The notes under the pieces: model-generated | What the model was told of the DNA's origin: nothing | What the model saw: only the letters and a program-made list of their open reading frames with translations | Database searches by the model: none | Program-made: the position numbers and the translations under genes | Shown: in pieces, positions 42,704 to 53,958 of the stretch | Layout: each line of letters begins with the position of its first letter | Numbering within the stretch: the stretch's first letter is position 1 | From: Muricea muricata | Taxonomy: Eukaryota > Cnidaria > Anthozoa > Malacalcyonacea > Plexauridae | NCBI GenBank assembly: GCA_963855995.1 | Contig: OY979717.1 | Coordinates: forward strand, 44,459,544-44,523,543 | DNA: 64,000 nucleotides | Direction of reading: 5' to 3'

Positions 42704-44728
42704 CTATTCCTTGATGGCCAACATGAGCCAAACGTATGGCATCAGCGCGTAAGGTTTTGGGAGCGACAATGCGTGTGCCACGTAGAATAAGATTTTTTCA
42801 TGAGAAACAGTAAGCTCATATTTGACATTACGGAGTAGCTTTAGTTCGTGAAGATAAACGTCAGTTTGGTGCGCAAAATTTTCGGTATCTAGCATGTGCC
42901 ATAAGTTTTGTTGTATCGTGTGTGCAGCTTGTTGTAAAGTTGGATCATTTTGTGTTGCATTTTTGGTTTGTGGAAGGGTCATAGCCTTTGGAGTTGCTGA
43001 TTCAGCAATAAACTGAATGTAGTATTCTGAGTTCTCACTGTCGTGGGATTTCGTGAAATGTGCACGGTTTATGGGATGTCTAGACATATAATCGGATGGG
43101 TTATCGTGTCCAGGGCGATAGCGAATTTGGAAATCATATGACTGTAGGCGTAAACGCGAGCGTTCTAAACGTGCATGGCAATTTGAGTTGGGATTCTCGA
43201 AAATTGATACTAATGGTTTGTGGTCTCAGTATATCGTAAAGTGAATTTCCATATAAAAATAATCGAAAATGTTCACATCCGAAAACAACGGCTAATGTCT
43301 CACGCTCTGTCTGGCTGTATCTCGCTCTAGCTCAGTGAGTGAACGATTGCCATATGCAACAACACTTTCGTCATTTTTGTTAAGGGTGTGTTGTATTAGT
43401 ATTGCTGCTAAGCCAGTGGGGGATGCATCTACAATTAGTTTCGTGGCTTTCGAAGGATCAAAGTAGGATAAAGTAGTTTCCTCGCTCAAGATTGATTGTA
43501 TTGTATCAAACGCATTTTGCTGTGATTCTTTCCATTAAAACTTGATATCTTTCTTTGTTAGTTCACGTAGTGGGGCGGTTACTGTCGCAAGATCGTTAAT
43601 GAATCGACCACAATATGTTACCATTCTTAAGTAGCTACGGAGTTCAGAAACATTTGTTGGGCCGGGGTTTTAAAGATTTTATTGCTTCAATCTTTTTCGG
43701 ACAAGGAGATATACCATTTCTTGAGAACACATGACCATAAAATAATATCTTGAAACGTGGTCTGAATTACATTTTGGAAAATCTCAGCAGTACTATTCGT
43801 ACCAAAATTTAAACGCTTATATCTTTTAGGACCTTCATGGGTTGCAAATGTTGTTATGTCGCGTTAGTCTTCGTCTAACTCAAGTTGGTGGTAACCGGAG
43901 CTTAAATCTAGTTTTGCGAAATATGCAGCACCATTGAGTTTTTCAATTAAATCTTCAGTGGTGCGAGAAGGATGTCGTTCACGTAAAATGGCTTTATTTG
44001 GTATACGCATATCAATACAAAGGCGAATTTGGTCTGGGTTGTGTGGTTTTGGGAAACACACAATAGGAGATACCCAGGAGGTAGGGCCTGTTACACTTTC
44101 AATGATATCTAATGATTCGAGACGCCGCAGTTCTTTGGATAGTTTGTCTCTCATAGTAAACGGAATTCTGCGAGCTTTTTGAATGGTGGGTTGGACAGTT
44201 TTATCAATATGTAAATGAACTTTGTAATCAGGGATTTTGCCAATTCCTTGGAATAAATTATCACACTTTGAAAATAGAGATCTCAATTTTTTAGATCGTG
44301 ATTTAGTGTAGGAAGAAGTACTTTGGGGAGGTTGAGAAGTGACATTTGATACTCTATTTAACTTTAATATACCCAGATCAATGGCAGTGTCTCCATTTGA
44401 TAGACAATCAGCATCATTGTTGAGGACATAAAACCGTGCTAATGTAATTTTACTGCCGCTTCGATTCAACTGCAGCTTCGAAGTAACCTCTGATATCTAG
44501 AGGTGTTTTGGCGGCATTAGCAAAAAGATTTATTTTGCTTTTCATCAACTTCATATTTCTCTGGCGTGTCACTTTGGCAAAGGTATTACTGTCAATAATG
44601 TTTACACTAGCACCAGAGTCAATGTTTGTACGAATAGTTACATCATTGATTTTGACATGGGTATAAATTTCCTTTGCGAGAGACATTGTTAACATCATGA
44701 ACAGTTTCTTGTGTTGGGGAAGTAACAA
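42704..44728 (-). pseudogene. Ty3-like protease, reverse transcriptase and RNase H remnants
   Basis: From right to left: protease with IDSGASVNIIDSNTF (44728-44450); reverse transcriptase opening with RRIPFTMRDKLSKEL and ending FAKLDLSSGYHQLELDED (44469-43864), after which the frame breaks and the YxDD box is not intact in one frame; RNase H start LIVDASPTGLAAILIQHTLN (43489-43292); then the stretch before integrase (43087-42704, HPINRAHFTKSHDSENSEYY). Several shifts and stops separate the pieces. Confidence 0.85.
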
Positions 44729-44867
44729 TGGTGGTTAGAGTGACTTTGGGATAACGAGTATCTTTGTTACTAGTATAAACGTATTCCTCAGAACTTGAAC
44801 TCTCACCTTGTTCGTCGACTTGTTTTACCTGTGGTCTTTGTTTATTGAATTTTGGTGGAGAATCGCG

Positions 44868-45617
44868 TTAGCGCTGTGTATTCTTTGCAGACGACCTCGA
44901 TTTACAGCATCGTGCGAAGTGGTTTTGTTTGTGACAGTAGTTACATGTTTTTCCTTTTGCAGGGCAATCATTTACGTGTGGCCAGCTTAATCCACAATAA
45001 AAACATGTTTTCTTAGGCGCTGTGATACCCGAATTTCGTCGTAAGGCGTTGATATCTTCCGATGATGTTTCATTTATATGTTTCTCGATTCCGCTTGCGT
45101 CTTTTTCAATCCGTCGAATCTTGAATTCGTCCATAGTCCAAGAGTTCAACTAATGTCAGTTTCGGATGTCGAAAGGCATATCTTCGCAGTTGTTTAGAAG
45201 TTGTTCCTAGTTCGATCTGAGCTTTAATTCCACCGTCTATGTCTGCAAATTCACAGTATTAGCTTTCTGAATGAGCCGTATATGGTATTGGTCAAGCGTC
45301 TCATCAACACTTTGGTTAGTCTTTCTGAATTTAAAAATTTCGAACGATGTATTTTTGCGAGGTTTGAAGTAGTCGTTTAAAGCTTTACACGCTTCGTCAT
45401 AGTCAGCTGCAGTGCCAGTTTCTAAGAGTGTTTCCAAGATGGTTAAAGTAGATTCGCCCATATAATGCAGTATAAATGCTCGTTTTCTTTTGTTATCTTT
45501 GATGTCAAGTGCAATCAATAAATTTTCAAATCGCATAAACCAACGTTACCATCGAATTTCGACATTTTCACGATTCTCAGCGTCAAAAGGGGAGAACTCA
45601 GGTAAACTAGTAGCCAT
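44868..45617 (-). pseudogene. Ty3-like gag with CCHC knuckle
   Basis: It starts MATSLPEFSPFDAENREN at 45617. A TAA follows IRW near 45546, then the capsid-like frame 45536-45237 (MRFENLLIALDIKDNKRKRA, FKPRKNTSFEIFKFRK). A gap in frame leads to 45149-44868 with TCFYCGLSWPHVNDCPAKG and CNYCHKQNHFARCC, the nucleocapsid zinc knuckles. The nested TTAA element lies just upstream and separates gag from the 5' LTR. Confidence 0.85.
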
Positions 45618-45642
45618 TTTGCTGTAATTATCTGGAGTTTAA

Positions 45643-47405
45643 AGTGCATATGTGATAATCACCATTTTTTTTTTCAAAAATTCACCGTGACGAGGCGATT
45701 CAAATGAAATATACCATTCTTCGAACAGATAAATACTTCCAGAGATATTCGGCTTCAAACACGCCAGAAATTGGGTTTTTGAAATTATGGCCGGGAGAAA
45801 AGAGGCTGGGTCGAATTAGCTATGTGACGTCATACCGGGAACACGTCTCAATACTGCATATAAAAACAATACGAAAATATTGTCATATGCGAAGCCAAAA
45901 ATAGCCAAAAATAATTACTTTTGGGGGATATTTGTTTGTATATGAACTTGTACATTCAAGGCGTCTGAAAACTCATCATTGTATCTTGGAAACTGAAGGA
46001 AACAGCTGAAATTTAGAGAATTGGGTCAAATGCAACGTTGGCATTGAGTCAGGCGTCATGTGTCGCATAACGCGTCTGTTTACAAAGGAATTCTTCGCCT
46101 TGAAGCTGTAAAAGCACCGGACAAGGTGATATACAGGCATGAATACACAGAACACAAGGATATTGAATCGCTAGCTGAGTAGACGCGTGAAAAAGCCGCA
46201 ATCACTCGTGTTTTCTTCGTTGATGTAGTTACTGTAAAGACCATACTTATGTTGTTTGCAGTATTTGTACACACATCATCTTGCCCATTTAAATCCAGAT
46301 GCAAAGCTTATCAAATTGCCACATTGGATGCTGAATACTTGTTATTTTTATGTTTGTAATACTTTATTATTATGACTGCATGAGGTATAGAAAGAGATTG
46401 AAAAGTTTACTGTAGGGCCATATTAGGCTTGTACAACCATCTTATTTACGAATATAGTCTTAAACCTAAACCTAAACGTAAAAAATATTGAGAAACACTA
46501 CAGTAAGATTAAGCAGCTGCACAATGATGCATGTGATACAGGAAAATAAAAAGCTCATCTAAATGCTGACATTTACTCTACTCTCAAAATTTGCTATATA
46601 TATATAGAGAGAGATACAGTGATAAATAATATATCCAATGTATAAAACACATAAAGATTCATTGTTGCAAGCATTCGAATTTAATTTACCCGTCGAAGAC
46701 TGCAGACTGCATGCCAGTCAAAAGCTTGTGAGAAATGAATATTTTAACCAGACAACGTTTACACGATTAGCAGAAGTATATATCCCAAATATTCGTGGTC
46801 ATTAACATAAGCACATTCAACATTGTTATGATACTTGCGCCATTTAACTTTTTCATGCGCCTACTCAGCTAGTGACTTAATATCCTTGTGTTCTGTGTAT
46901 TCATGCCTGTATATCACCTTGTCCGATGTGCTTTTACAGCTTCAAAGCGAAGAATTTCCTCTGTAAACAGACGCGTTATGCGACACATGACGCCTGACTC
47001 AATGCTACCGTTGCATTTGACTCAAATCTCTCAATTTGAGCTATCAATTTGAGCTATTTCCTTCAGTTTCCAAGGTACAATGATGGGTTTTCAGTCGCCT
47101 TGACTGTACAAGTTCATATACAAACAAATATCCCCCAAAAGTAATTATTTTTGGCTATTTTTCGCCTCGAACATGACTATATTTTTGTATTGTTTTTATA
47201 TGCGGTATTGAGACGTGTTCCCGGTATGACGTCACAAAGCTAATTCGACCCAGCCTCTTTTCTCCCGGCCATGATTTCAAAAACTCAACTTTGAACCCAA
47301 ATATCTCTGGAAGTATTTATCTGTTCGAAGAATGGTATATTTCATTCGAATCGTCTCGTCACGGTGAATTTTTGAAAAAAAACTGGTGATTATCACATAT
47401 GCACT
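45643..47405. mobile_element. TTAA-flanked non-autonomous element with about 550-bp inverted repeats
   Basis: The left arm (45643 to about 46190) and right arm (about 46848 to 47405) are diverged reverse complements beginning AGTGCATATGTGATAATCAC. Both sides read TTTAAA, so the target duplication is TTAA, or TA or TTTAAA; the palindrome makes these indistinguishable. TTAA would point to piggyBac. The 650-bp middle has no gene. The element lies in the leader of the Ty3-like retrotransposon and is therefore younger than it. Confidence 0.85.
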
Positions 47406-47430
47406 TTAAAAGCATCCTCGTCGCCAACAT

Positions 47431-47548
47431 AATGTTTCTAAACTTTGATTTTGTATTTACAGTAGTCAGGTCGCCATCTTTCTTTACCTGCCTCGTGGTC
47501 AATAATTTATGTAATAACTAATTAATATAAATTATGCTAAACACTATA
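47431..47548 (-). repeat. 5' LTR of the Ty3-like element (118 bp)
   Basis: An unusually short LTR. On the minus strand it runs TATAGTGTTTAGCATAA...GTTTAGAAACATT and is followed within a few bases by a TGGCGACGAGGATGC primer-binding-site-like word. Confidence 0.8.
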
Positions 47549-47556
47549 ACAAATAT

Positions 47557-47880
47557 AAGTTAATCTAAATTGAAGGAAAGTCGATCACCCGAACTGCATG
47601 CCATTCTATTTCCAGTCTTAAAAAGGCAATGGATTGATTGTTCTTAACCATCTTCAAATGTTTTTTCCCGAAATTTGCTCAATCTGTAAATGGCCTGGGG
47701 CTTTATAGACATCACAGATATGACAGAGTTGCAATGCAATTATAGTATCTCAGACCGTAACTATTGAAAGTTGGGTAGTGATTTCTGATATAATATAATA
47801 ATAAACCTACCGAAAACATTTAATTAAGTATTATCAATTACTAAACTTTAATCAATTACTAAACATTTTCATATCTTAAT
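47557..47880. other. Non-coding, nothing recognised
   Basis: AT-rich DNA to the right of the Ty3-like element. Confidence 0.4.
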
Positions 47881-47889
47881 ATTTTGCTG

Positions 47890-48240
47890 TGGTCAAAAGA
47901 ATACTTTTTCAAGTGCTCGTCTTTTATCCGTTACGTCTATTGTGACGTCTTGGATTGTTGTTTCAGCCTGTTTGATTAATAAATTAACCGTGTTACATCC
48001 TGTTGTAAATATTTGATTCAGACACACCAAGAGAAAAATCCGTTCGTGAACTGAAGAATAGAAGGTAGATTGTGAAACTTCTTTATATATAGCTAAATTT
48101 TCCACGCAATGAAAACACCCAACACGATACAGGTGTTATTGTATAAATATACTATACAGGAAGAAAAAGATATCGAGCTTTTGAGTGCACTAGCGCGCTC
48201 AATATTTAATAAGTAGAATTATTTTCTTCTACAGTTGGTA
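47890..48240 (+). repeat. Duplicate of the DNA upstream of the 54-kb gene
   Basis: It aligns in direct orientation with about 53360-53700. Shared words are TTACATCCTGTTGTAAA, CCAAGAGAA(A/G)AATCCGTTCG, GAAACTTCTTTA and a TAGCGCGCTC stretch. Unlike the copy at 53.4 kb, no gene follows, so this is either a displaced promoter copy or the remnant of a lost paralogue. Confidence 0.7.
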
Positions 48241-48854
48241 AGTCAGGCCTTTATCTTTTCAGCACATTGTTTTTAGTTGAAGAAAAGTTGAGACAAAACT
48301 TGTCTGTATGAATGTTGTATTCTGCCGAAATGCGGGAGATTATAAATCAAACAAAGGATGTTTGTCTTTGACGACAACATTCAGAGCACATTTCAAGAAG
48401 GGAATGTTTACGGTAAACTAATCCGTTCTGAAGTTATAAAAATATAAAGGGTATAAAATTTTTATGGTTAAACATCGACATCTATATAAAGTACCCATTC
48501 GGCATCCAAATTCTGTTATTTAATTTAACATCAAGCCAGACTGCAGATCATTCAGCTTTATTTGAGAGTTTGAATATTCGAAGATCAAACGTGCTGGGTG
48601 GGAAGGTTTGTATGGCACACTATTTATGGTTTGGTATCGAGTTCTTGTTTTAAGCTTGTTTCTGTATACTTGAATTTCATCAACAGATACACATGTGCTG
48701 TCTACCATAACTATTTCAATATAACTACACTTTTCAATATAACTACACTATATATAAGTAATTCTCATCCCAATATTTCGACATTACTGTTAGTTGGATT
48801 GCTATACAAACGTAAAAATTACGAGTTGTTCCAGGATGTTGAAAACAGGATTAA

Positions 48855-49010
48855 TTAAACAATGCTGTGCTGTGTTGTGCTCAATATTGATATTTTCAAC
48901 AATACTGAACATATTGTTGAGCCTGAATCCAGCCTGCAATCGGGTGTAACAATGCTGAACAATATATTGTTGACAACATTGAACAATGTGGGCAGCACAA
49001 CATTGTAATT
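48855..49010. repeat. CAATATTG/CAATGTTG-rich short repeat
   Basis: Repeated self-complementary words (CAATATTG, ACAATATATTGTTGACAAC, CAACATTG) give a dense set of small hairpins. The ends AACAATGCTGTGCTG and GCAGCACAACATTGT are roughly inverted, so a small MITE is likely. Confidence 0.5.
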
Positions 49011-50020
49011 GGTTTCAGGTTGCAAACTGCATAAAAGGTTACATTTAGATAAATATATTTCACATAATGAAAAACAGTAATGTTGAAACTTTAAATGAAT
49101 TAGCAGTCGAAATTTTCACTTTGGTTTGTTAAAATTACCCATTCATTGGTTTTGTTACATATTCATTTTGTCCCTCATATTGTCCATGAATTCCTTGATT
49201 CAATCTTTAGACTTTGTTAGCAGAGGCAACCATTTCAAAGAAATTTTTAATCATTTTCATCCATCAATTTTAAGTTCTTATGCGTCCTTTATTAAAACTC
49301 GAAAAGCTTACAACCGTTGCTGTATTACAGCAATAATAGCGAGGTTTAGCAAACACGACGCGACGTCTAAGACGTCGTGAAAATGGCGTGGCGCATGAGA
49401 TTTTACTTCCGGTCAAATCTGCGACGGCAGTCGTGTTGCGTTTAGGCCGTGAAAGCACTCATTTTGACGTCGTGTCCAGGACGGCAAATTTAATACATAA
49501 TTTTGTGCGTGAAAAAGGTAAGAAAAATAATTTTCTAAAACGTATATATTAAATGAATATTTAAATTTCTTTGTGGATCAGATTTTAAGTTTAATTTGAC
49601 CTTCAAAAGGTCAATTTTAATGCAAACAGGAAATACGTACTTCAAAACATATACAGCGACTTCCCCCGAGACAAATGTAAACATTTTTTCATCCAACATA
49701 TATAAAAATGCGAAATATAGCGCTAATATTATTATCTTAAAAGTATTGGATAAAGTATTTTTATATTATACTGTTCATATCACTTTTTTTGTATTTTACA
49801 TTCACTTTTATGCGAATTACATAAGTAGTTTTATACAAGAAAATATAAAGTTCGCAAAAACATCGACGAACAGCTACATGTATTTTTAGGTTTAACTTTT
49901 CACGATTTTGCCTTGATTATTAGCTGGTAAACTATTCCCAACAGACAGTACTATTATGTCTACTTGATATTTTTTTATAATACGGTGTAATACTTTACAG
50001 CAGGCAATAAACCAAGCAAA

Positions 50021-50925
50021 ATGGACAATGCAACAGATGCAAATGAAAAACTACAAAAGAAGTAAATATTCATAACATTTATTTTGTTTTATATACATTT
50101 GCTTGCAGTAGTATTATATCATTAAATCTAAATCTTGTTAGGCCAGCTATGGTATGGAGTCAAGATATGGATAAAATCATGCTTCAGGAGATGGCAGCCG
50201 AAGGTGTCTTGCATCATAAATTAAAATCAAGGAGCAGGGGAATATCATGGCAAAGGGTTGTGGACAAGGTGAATGCACTGCCAAACTTTGATGCGAATGT
50301 AAAGTCGATACGAGATCGATCTAGGCTGCTGGCAAAGAAGCACAAAGCCAAGATGGGAAAAGAAGAGCGATCAACTGGTGGGGGTGATGTGGACCTCAGT
50401 GAGGTGGAAATTTTGTTAGAAGAATTGATTGAAATTGAAGATGACACAAACCAGAGAGCTGAAGAAGACCACAAAGCAAAAAAGAACAATGAGGATGAAG
50501 ACAGAGCAAAGGCAATGGAGGTGCGAAAGAGGGCCATGGAAAGTATGGGAGAAACAAGAGAGCGACTGGGGCAACCATCTAGTGAAGAGAAGAAGCGAAG
50601 AACAGCAAGTAAGTCAATGGAGTTCTTGGAGAAGGCAATCGAGAAGAAACAGCAAATGCAAGAGGAAGAAAAGAAAGCCAGAGAAGAAGAGCGGCAAGAG
50701 CATCATGCCTTCCTACGGCAATTGGAGGCAACAATTCAGCAGCAAACTGCACAGTACACAATGACAGAACAACATCTCTTACAGAACCTGACAATGCAGC
50801 AACAACAGCAACAGCAACAAATGCATCAGTTTGCAGCCATGCAGAACAGTATGATGGCACTGATGGAACAGCAACAGCAACAGTCGGAAATGATAATGGA
50901 ACTAATAAAAAAAACAACCAAATAA
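50021..50925 (+). CDS. Myb/SANT-like DNA-binding protein of the Harbinger element (two exons)
   Basis: Exon 1, 50021-50061 (MDNATDANEKLQK, donor GTAAAT), joins in phase across an 80-bp intron to exon 2, 50142-50925 (acceptor TTGTTAG), giving about 274 residues. The Myb/SANT-like (trihelix-like) region is at VWSQDMDKIMLQEMAAEGVL through SWQRVVDKVN and the RSRLLAKKHKAK helix. A Glu/Lys-rich coiled coil and a Gln-rich tail (QQQQQQQQ) follow. In PIF/Harbinger elements such a protein binds the element ends and brings the transposase to the nucleus. The frame is intact. Confidence 0.85.
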
Positions 50926-51137
50926 ATAATTTATAGATGAAATTACTGTTTATATTGAACAAACAAGTTTGCACAGGAACTAAAGTCTTAATAATGACAT
51001 TAGTATTTCTTTATAACAGATTCCATTACATGTATTCAAAAAATTTTGTCAATAAGATATTCAACAACAATTGATGTTCAATTAATGTTCAATACAACTA
51101 AATATAAATGTTCGAAATATAAATTGTTTTGTGTTGT

Positions 51138-52207
51138 TCATGAAAAATATTGCTCCAAAGTTGGAGGAGATAGTTCAAAAAATTTAGACACAATGTTTCC
51201 ATATAAGCATGTATGGGCATTTTGGAGCAAAGCAGAAACAAAGTAAATTTTGCCAATAGCACTTAAATTTATTTTTTGCTGTTTTTTCATGTCAATCAAT
51301 GCAAAATAATTGCAGATGCAGCCAAACATCCATTCGACTGACACCCTCACTGAGCTCATTGACTTGTTGAATTGCTCCATTCCTTGGGTAAGTCTTTATA
51401 TGGCCCCTGTAGATGAACACCAAGAGGGTATGCAGGATCCCCATAAAGACATAGTGGGGTCCCATTGTAGACAGCATGCTGCTCTAATAATGGGAGAAGC
51501 CCAGATTGATGAAGCATGGTGCTATCATGCCGTTTCCCTTCGTATGGACCAGAAAGATTGGCAATCAAGCCATCAGGCACAACAACACTTTGAAATTTCA
51601 TACCATGAAACCTCTTATACCCATTGTACATAGTTCTCTGATTCGTATTTGGCCTGGCAATCTTTCGCACGGTTCCATCAATAAAACCAAAACAGTTTTG
51701 CAGAGGGGCACCATGAGCATGTATGCTATCAGCATACCTGCTAAGGTTCTCAGGAGATAGAAATGGTTGCTCTAGACTCTCAAGGCGGTGATGATGTGTA
51801 TTGAAGACAAGGCTTAGCATTTCGTTAAAGATAAGGCAGATTTCAGTAGGATTACGACCAAATCTGCTGACCATGTCAGTATAGCGACTAGGGTACGCCA
51901 ATCTTTTGAGAAGAATACATAATCCTTCCAAGCCACTACATGAAGTTCGCTGAGAGCAAACAACTTTCTCTGGAATGCCAAAACATATTAATAAGTCTGC
52001 GATGTCATCTTTTCGGAAGCGCAGCTCTTTATAGCATTCTGTGTCATCCCAACTCTCAAAGTCAAATTTATCAAATTTCCAATATGGAAAAATCTCTCGA
52101 GATTGATTAGTTGAATAAAGATATACATAATCTTCCATGTCAATTACATCTGACAAATATGCAATCGTTAGTTGTCCGCGAAATTCCTGTAAACTATTTC
52201 CTGCCAT
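51138..52207 (-). pseudogene. PIF/Harbinger DDE transposase, one frameshift
   Basis: It starts MAGNSLQEFRGQLTIAYLSD at 52207. A helix-turn-helix-like middle (RKDDIADLLICFGIP) precedes the DDE_Tnp_4 core with catalytic Asp residues in GFIDGTVRKIARP and YEGKRHDSTMLHQ, then YGDPAYPLG. Near 51385 a one-base deletion moves the rest to another frame, where NKSMSSVRVSVEWMFGCICN (the catalytic Glu region) and the C-terminus run to 51138. Apart from this shift the protein is complete, so the copy died recently or the base is a sequencing error. Confidence 0.88.
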
Positions 52208-53107
52208 TTTTTATTTGGCGCAAGTGAAAAAAGGCAAGCAAAATACAGTGGTTTAAGCCACGTCAAATTCGCAACAATTTTCAAAATTTGAAAGTGTACA
52301 TTAATTTAACGGTCTTGAACTGACTCATGCCTTCGAAATTTGTTTCGAAAGTATATTTGAATGAGAGCAACCACTTATATCTCCAGGATCTCCCATGTCA
52401 TATCAGAGGGACAAAAACTGTTTCATTAATTTAGTAAACATTATATAACAAAGAACTACTTACCCAATTGTTACGAAAATAAAATTGAAAATCGGTACTT
52501 TTCCCCCACGTGCTAGTGGCTCATAACAAAACAAGGATTTGTTAATTGTATCAAGATCGGAATGTCCACAAGATTTTTAAAAACATAGAAAAACGAAAAA
52601 GATTCGATGAGAATTCTTTCTTACAATCTGCCGTCCTCCAAGAGCTCGCTAAATAAAACTTTGTTTACGACGTGGTGGCGTCCTAGACTCAGACCCCACG
52701 CGGTTGAATGGCGTCCTAGTCACAGATTACTATTGTACCAGATGTCTATCTTCGCCAAATATCTGTTACAAGTTTTTGACTGCTTACGCGAGCTGACGAA
52801 AGATTTCCGCCATGTTCTTAGTAAGCGCAATCCACGCCATACAACGTAAGCAACAGTCTAACCGAGTCTAAAACCTATGCATGTCTGACAAAGGCCTGGC
52901 CTGGACGCGAGTCTGACGCAAGTGTCCGCCATGTTCTTAGTAAGCGCAACATACGTGATATTGCGAAAAATGACGAGTGCAATTCGTGATCAGAGTGAAA
53001 ATCGAGAACACAAATTTACCTTGCGAAAACACGAAGATAGACATCTGGTACAATAGTAATCTGTGTCCTAGTTGACGTCGCGTCGTGTTTGCTAAACCTC
53101 TCTAATA

Positions 53108-53329
53108 TCATGATCATTTCGTTTTTTTTTATTTGAATTGTATTTAAACACGGTAACCATTGAGCAATTACAGCTGATTTTTAATGGGCAGTGCAATAAA
53201 TTTAAAATTTACAAAGAATCAATGTGAGCCTACTTACTAATCATAACTACATAATTAAATATATGATAACTACATAATTAAATATTAAAACACTAAAATA
53301 TATACTTTATAGCCCACTCGTAAATATTA
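53108..53329. other. Non-coding flank between Harbinger element and 54-kb gene region
   Basis: AT-rich, with a short direct repeat ATAACTACATAATTAAATAT. No coding signal. Confidence 0.4.
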
Positions 53330-53958
53330 CATGCATACAGTTTTACATGAGTTAATAAATAAAACTTCATTTTTCTTGCAGTGCTTGTCTACCTCTGTGT
53401 TGCTGTTTTGGCAATAAATAACCTGCATTACATCCTGTTGTAAACATTTGTTTCATAAAAACCAAGAGAAGAATCCGTTCGTGAAATAAAGACTTACAAG
53501 GTGGGGAGAATTGAGAAACTTCTTTACAGCTAGATTTTCACACTAGGAAATATGGGATGAAAAGACCTAGCAAGAATACATATGTTGTTGTGTATCTATA
53601 CTATATAGAGTACGACCTGTAAAAGAAAAGCGGAAAAAGTAGTCGAAGTATTTTAGCGCGCTCCCTACTTTATTTGCAGAAATAATTCTTTCACAGTCGA
53701 AAAGGCCAGAATCATTAAGTACATTTTTTTTACCTTCCAAGTAAAATGAGAGAGAATGAGATGAAATGTAGGCTATCAACATTAAAACTAATTGCCCAAT
53801 ATTCAATTCCGACGTTTAAGAAAACATTCAGCAAAATTAAGTACTGTCATAATGTGGGAGGAGACATTGAGCAATAATAAGATAAATATTGCATGGTGTA
53901 AACATTCCAATACATAGCTTTTTTCCTTTTTGTATCGCTTTAGTTATTCAACTATACC
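53330..53958 (+). promoter_or_regulatory. Conserved upstream region of the 54-kb gene
   Basis: Two parts are conserved among paralogous sites. The distal part (53360-53700) matches 47890-48240. The proximal part, TGGGAGGAGACATTGAGCAA (53854 on) through to CTATACCATG, matches 57356-57437 upstream of the truncated paralogue (GGAGGAGACATTGAGTAATA, CTATACCATG). Conservation in copies with no surviving coding sequence suggests promoter elements. No TATA box position is certain. Confidence 0.55.

Larger units (their letters stand above)
41064..47548 (-). mobile_element. Ty3/gypsy-like LTR retrotransposon, decayed, with nested insertions
   Basis: The right (5') LTR is 47431-47548 (118 bp). The left (3') LTR is 41064-41472 and carries an insertion. 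The 8-bp ACAAATAT stands outside both ends (41056-41063, 47549-47556). A primer-binding-site-like TGGCGACGAGGATGC lies next to the 5' LTR (complement of 47412-47426). Gag, protease, RT, RNase H and integrase remnants follow on the minus strand. A 1763-bp element (45643-47405) has inserted in the leader between the primer-binding site and gag. Confidence 0.85.
49339..53102. mobile_element. PIF/Harbinger DNA transposon, 3764 bp
   Basis: The terminal inverted repeats begin GCGAGGTTTAGCAAACACGA (left) and, inverted, GAGAGGTTTAGCAAACACGA (right), matching over about 29 bp except one base. TAATA stands on both outer sides (49334-49338, 53103-53107); Harbinger duplications are usually 3 bp, so part of this may be chance. 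Inside are the two genes typical of the superfamily, a Myb/SANT-like protein (plus) and a DDE transposase (minus), arranged convergently. A 34-bp perfect inverted repeat (52721-52754 / 53032-53065) lies near the right end. Confidence 0.92.
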
